This document shows, piece by piece, positions 6,742 through 7,834 of a DNA stretch of 7,834 nucleotides. Positions within the stretch are counted from its first letter, which is position 1. Each line of letters begins with the position of its first letter. The notes below the pieces were generated by a model that searched no databases, had not been told where the DNA came from, and was given only the letters and a program-made list of their open reading frames with translations. This stretch comes from Candidatus Omnitrophota bacterium (GTDB taxonomy: Bacteria; Hinthialibacterota; Hinthialibacteria; Hinthialibacterales; JAKPRU01): NCBI GenBank assembly GCA_029557025.1, contig JAKPRU010000731.1, positions 1 to 7,834 of the forward strand, in the 5' to 3' direction. A program made the position numbers and the translations under genes.

Positions 6742-7278
6742 ATGCGGGTAATTGCAGGCACATTTCGAGGCCGGAAATTGCTCGGCCCCAAAAGTCAGCA
6801 AATCCGGCCCACCAGTGACCGAGTTCGCGAGTCATTGTTCGCTATCCTGGGTGATATGGTTGTCGGAGCACGGTTTGCGGACCTGTGTGCCGGAACCGGC
6901 AGTGTGGGGTTGGAGGCGCTCAGTCGAGGGGCTTGGCATACGACCTTCGTTGAGAAATCGCGGGGGACGGTAGCGCTTCTGCGAAAGAACATCGAGATTT
7001 TGGGGCTTGGTCGCAACCAGGTGGAGATTTGGACGACGGATGTGACTCGCCTGTCCAAGCCGACGGAACCATGGAATATCGTGTTCATCGATCCGCCGTA
7101 TAACCTGGCAGAGAGTATCGTAGCCCGACTCGCCCTAAGAGACATTTTTGAGGAAGGCGGGCTGGTGATATTGGAACACGCCGGGAAAGAACCGATCTCG
7201 GCAGAACCGTTCGGATTGGAGATCCTGGACCATCGTTCGTATGGTCAGACTTCGATTACGTTTCTGAGGAAATTGTGA
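6742..7278 (+). CDS. rsmD: 16S rRNA (guanine966-N2)-methyltransferase RsmD
   Basis: A 178-residue S-adenosylmethionine-dependent methyltransferase that modifies G966 of 16S rRNA in the small ribosomal subunit. From the start chosen here it shows the RsmD N-terminus MRVIAGTFRGRKL, RPTSDRVRESLF (22-33), the SAM-binding motif I ADLCAGTGSVGLEALSRGA (46-64) and the catalytic motif FIDPPY (115-120, a D-P-P-Y form). An in-frame ATG at 6727 would add five residues. The start at 6742 is preferred because family members begin with MRVI and because GGAG (6729-6732) lies 9 bases ahead. The 80-base gap after the DAHP synthase stop contains TATCAT (6700-6705), a possible -10 box with no -35 that I can defend. 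The stop overlaps the start of coaD by four bases, so the two are co-transcribed. Confidence 0.94.
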   Translation: MRVIAGTFRGRKLLGPKSQQIRPTSDRVRESLFAILGDMVVGARFADLCAGTGSVGLEALSRGAWHTTFVEKSRGTVALLRKNIEILGLGRNQVEIWTTDVTRLSKPTEPWNIVFIDPPYNLAESIVARLALRDIFEEGGLVILEHAGKEPISAEPFGLEILDHRSYGQTSITFLRKL

Positions 7279-7772
7279 ACAAGGGTATCGCGATATATCC
7301 AGGTAGCTTCGATCCGGTCACTTATGGTCACCTCGATCTGGTGGAACGGGGGCTGAAAGTCTTTGACCGATTGGTGATCGCGGCGGTGGCAAATCCGAGC
7401 AAAGATTCGCTGTTCACGCTGGCGGAACGGGTGGAAATGCTGAAAGAAGTTACCGTGCATCTGAAGGCGGTGACGGTGGAATCGTTCGGGGGGCTGTTGG
7501 TGGATTATATGCGCCGGTATCCGGGTGCGGTGGTCCTGCGCGGCCTGCGGGCCGTGTCGGATTTTGAGTATGAGTTTCAAATGAGTTTAACCAACAGGGA
7601 ACTGGATGACGGTCTGGAAACCATCTTCATGCTTCCCAGTTTGGAATACACTTACTTGCGCGCTTCGCTGGTAAAAGAGGTGGCGAACTTGGGCGGCGAC
7701 GTCAGCCGCTTTGTGCCGCCGCAAATCTGTCGGCGGTTAATTGAACGCTGCCGGGAGCGACGTCGCACGTAG
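7275..7772 (+). CDS. coaD: Phosphopantetheine adenylyltransferase
   Basis: A 165-residue nucleotidyltransferase that makes dephospho-CoA from 4'-phosphopantetheine and ATP, the penultimate step of coenzyme A synthesis. The length is typical. The N-terminus carries IAIYPGSFDPVTYGHLDLVERG with the T-x-G-H motif (T16-H19), followed by RGLRAVSDFEYE (89-100) and NREL (107-110). The C-terminal nucleotide-binding motif, usually ISSSxVKE, is here LRASLVKEV (128-136), so two of the three serines are replaced. The start is GTG, overlapping the rsmD stop (GTGA), with GAGG (7266-7269) just upstream, which indicates translational coupling. The rsmD-coaD pairing is common in bacteria and supports both calls. 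Confidence 0.95.
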   Translation: MNKGIAIYPGSFDPVTYGHLDLVERGLKVFDRLVIAAVANPSKDSLFTLAERVEMLKEVTVHLKAVTVESFGGLLVDYMRRYPGAVVLRGLRAVSDFEYEFQMSLTNRELDDGLETIFMLPSLEYTYLRASLVKEVANLGGDVSRFVPPQICRRLIERCRERRRT

Positions 7773-7784
7773 AAAGTTTAAACC

Positions 7785-7789
7785 GGAGG
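7785..7789 (+). promoter_or_regulatory. Strong ribosome binding site of rpmF
   Basis: GGAGG (followed by T) lies 6 bases before the ATG at 7796, close to ideal and stronger than the sites of coaD and rsmD. That fits a highly expressed ribosomal protein. It sits in the 23-base gap after coaD, with no terminator between the two genes. Confidence 0.8.
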
Positions 7790-7795
7790 TGCCGC

Positions 7796-7834
7796 ATGGC
7801 TCACCCCAAACATCGTAAGTCGAAATCAAAAACC
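7796..7834 (+). CDS. rpmF: Ribosomal protein L32, N-terminal fragment cut by the window end
   Basis: Thirteen codons read MAHPKHRKSKSKT and run off the window. The M-A-x-P-K-x-R-x-S-K-S start, rich in Lys, Arg and Ser, is the usual N-terminus of 50S subunit protein L32. The location after coaD agrees with known gene order, where rpmF lies downstream of coaD, often with a DUF177/YceD gene directly before it. That gene is absent here. Whether the protein has the zinc-binding cysteines found in some L32 proteins cannot be seen. Identification rests on a short stretch plus context. Confidence 0.8.
   Translation, partial: MAHPKHRKSKSKT

Noticed and set aside
1..7834. tRNA or rRNA genes, insertion sequences, attachment sites
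   Set aside because: No tRNA cloverleaf with a TTCGA-type arm, no transposase or integrase motifs and no paired terminal repeats were found by reading.

Overview
This window reads as bacterial chromosome. It has moderately high GC by eye, densely packed genes, GTG starts beside ATG starts, clear GGAGG-type ribosome binding sites and intergenic short-repeat clutter. A secreted protein combining an FGE/sulfatase-modifying-factor fold, a BNR sialidase-like propeller and MORN-like repeats is typical of environmental, often uncultured lineages such as the Planctomycetes-Verrucomicrobia-Lentisphaerae group or candidate phyla like Hydrogenedentota/Sumerlaeota. That placement is inference. No 16S or other lineage-defining gene is present, so I do not name a taxon.

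Layout. (1) Positions 1-76 are non-coding and hold a GC-rich hairpin and a second inverted repeat, just downstream of the end of a minus-strand gene. (2) Positions 77-2554 (minus) encode the 825-residue exported multidomain protein. (3) Positions 2555-2776 are a divergent intergenic region with a 7-bp tandem repeat (GAATTAC/T) and two copies of a 21-bp hairpin-forming repeat. (4) Positions 2777-5399 (plus) hold a two-gene, overlapping, probably co-translated cassette: a MoxR-like AAA+ ATPase, then a protein of about 600 residues whose N-terminal third looks like the TraB/PrgY/EreA/ChaN superfamily and whose C-terminal half I do not recognise. (5) Positions 5400-5548 are a short spacer with a degenerate 9-bp repeat and a possible promoter. 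(6) Positions 5549-7834 (plus) are housekeeping: a type Ibeta DAHP synthase (first step of the shikimate pathway), rsmD (16S rRNA m2G966 methyltransferase), coaD (phosphopantetheine adenylyltransferase, coenzyme A synthesis) and the first 13 codons of rpmF (ribosomal protein L32).

The rsmD-coaD-rpmF order is an abbreviated form of an arrangement known from other bacteria. rsmD and coaD overlap by four bases and are surely one operon; rpmF follows 23 bases later with a strong ribosome binding site.

The best candidate for something undescribed is the ATPase plus TraB-like pair. It resembles MoxR-type systems, in which an ATPase remodels a partner protein, but the usual von Willebrand factor A (vWA) partner is absent here and the second protein's C-terminal half carries a repeated G-G-x(3-4)-S-Y-P-P motif. 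A second point of interest is the exported triple fusion, whose FGE-like domain lacks both catalytic cysteines.
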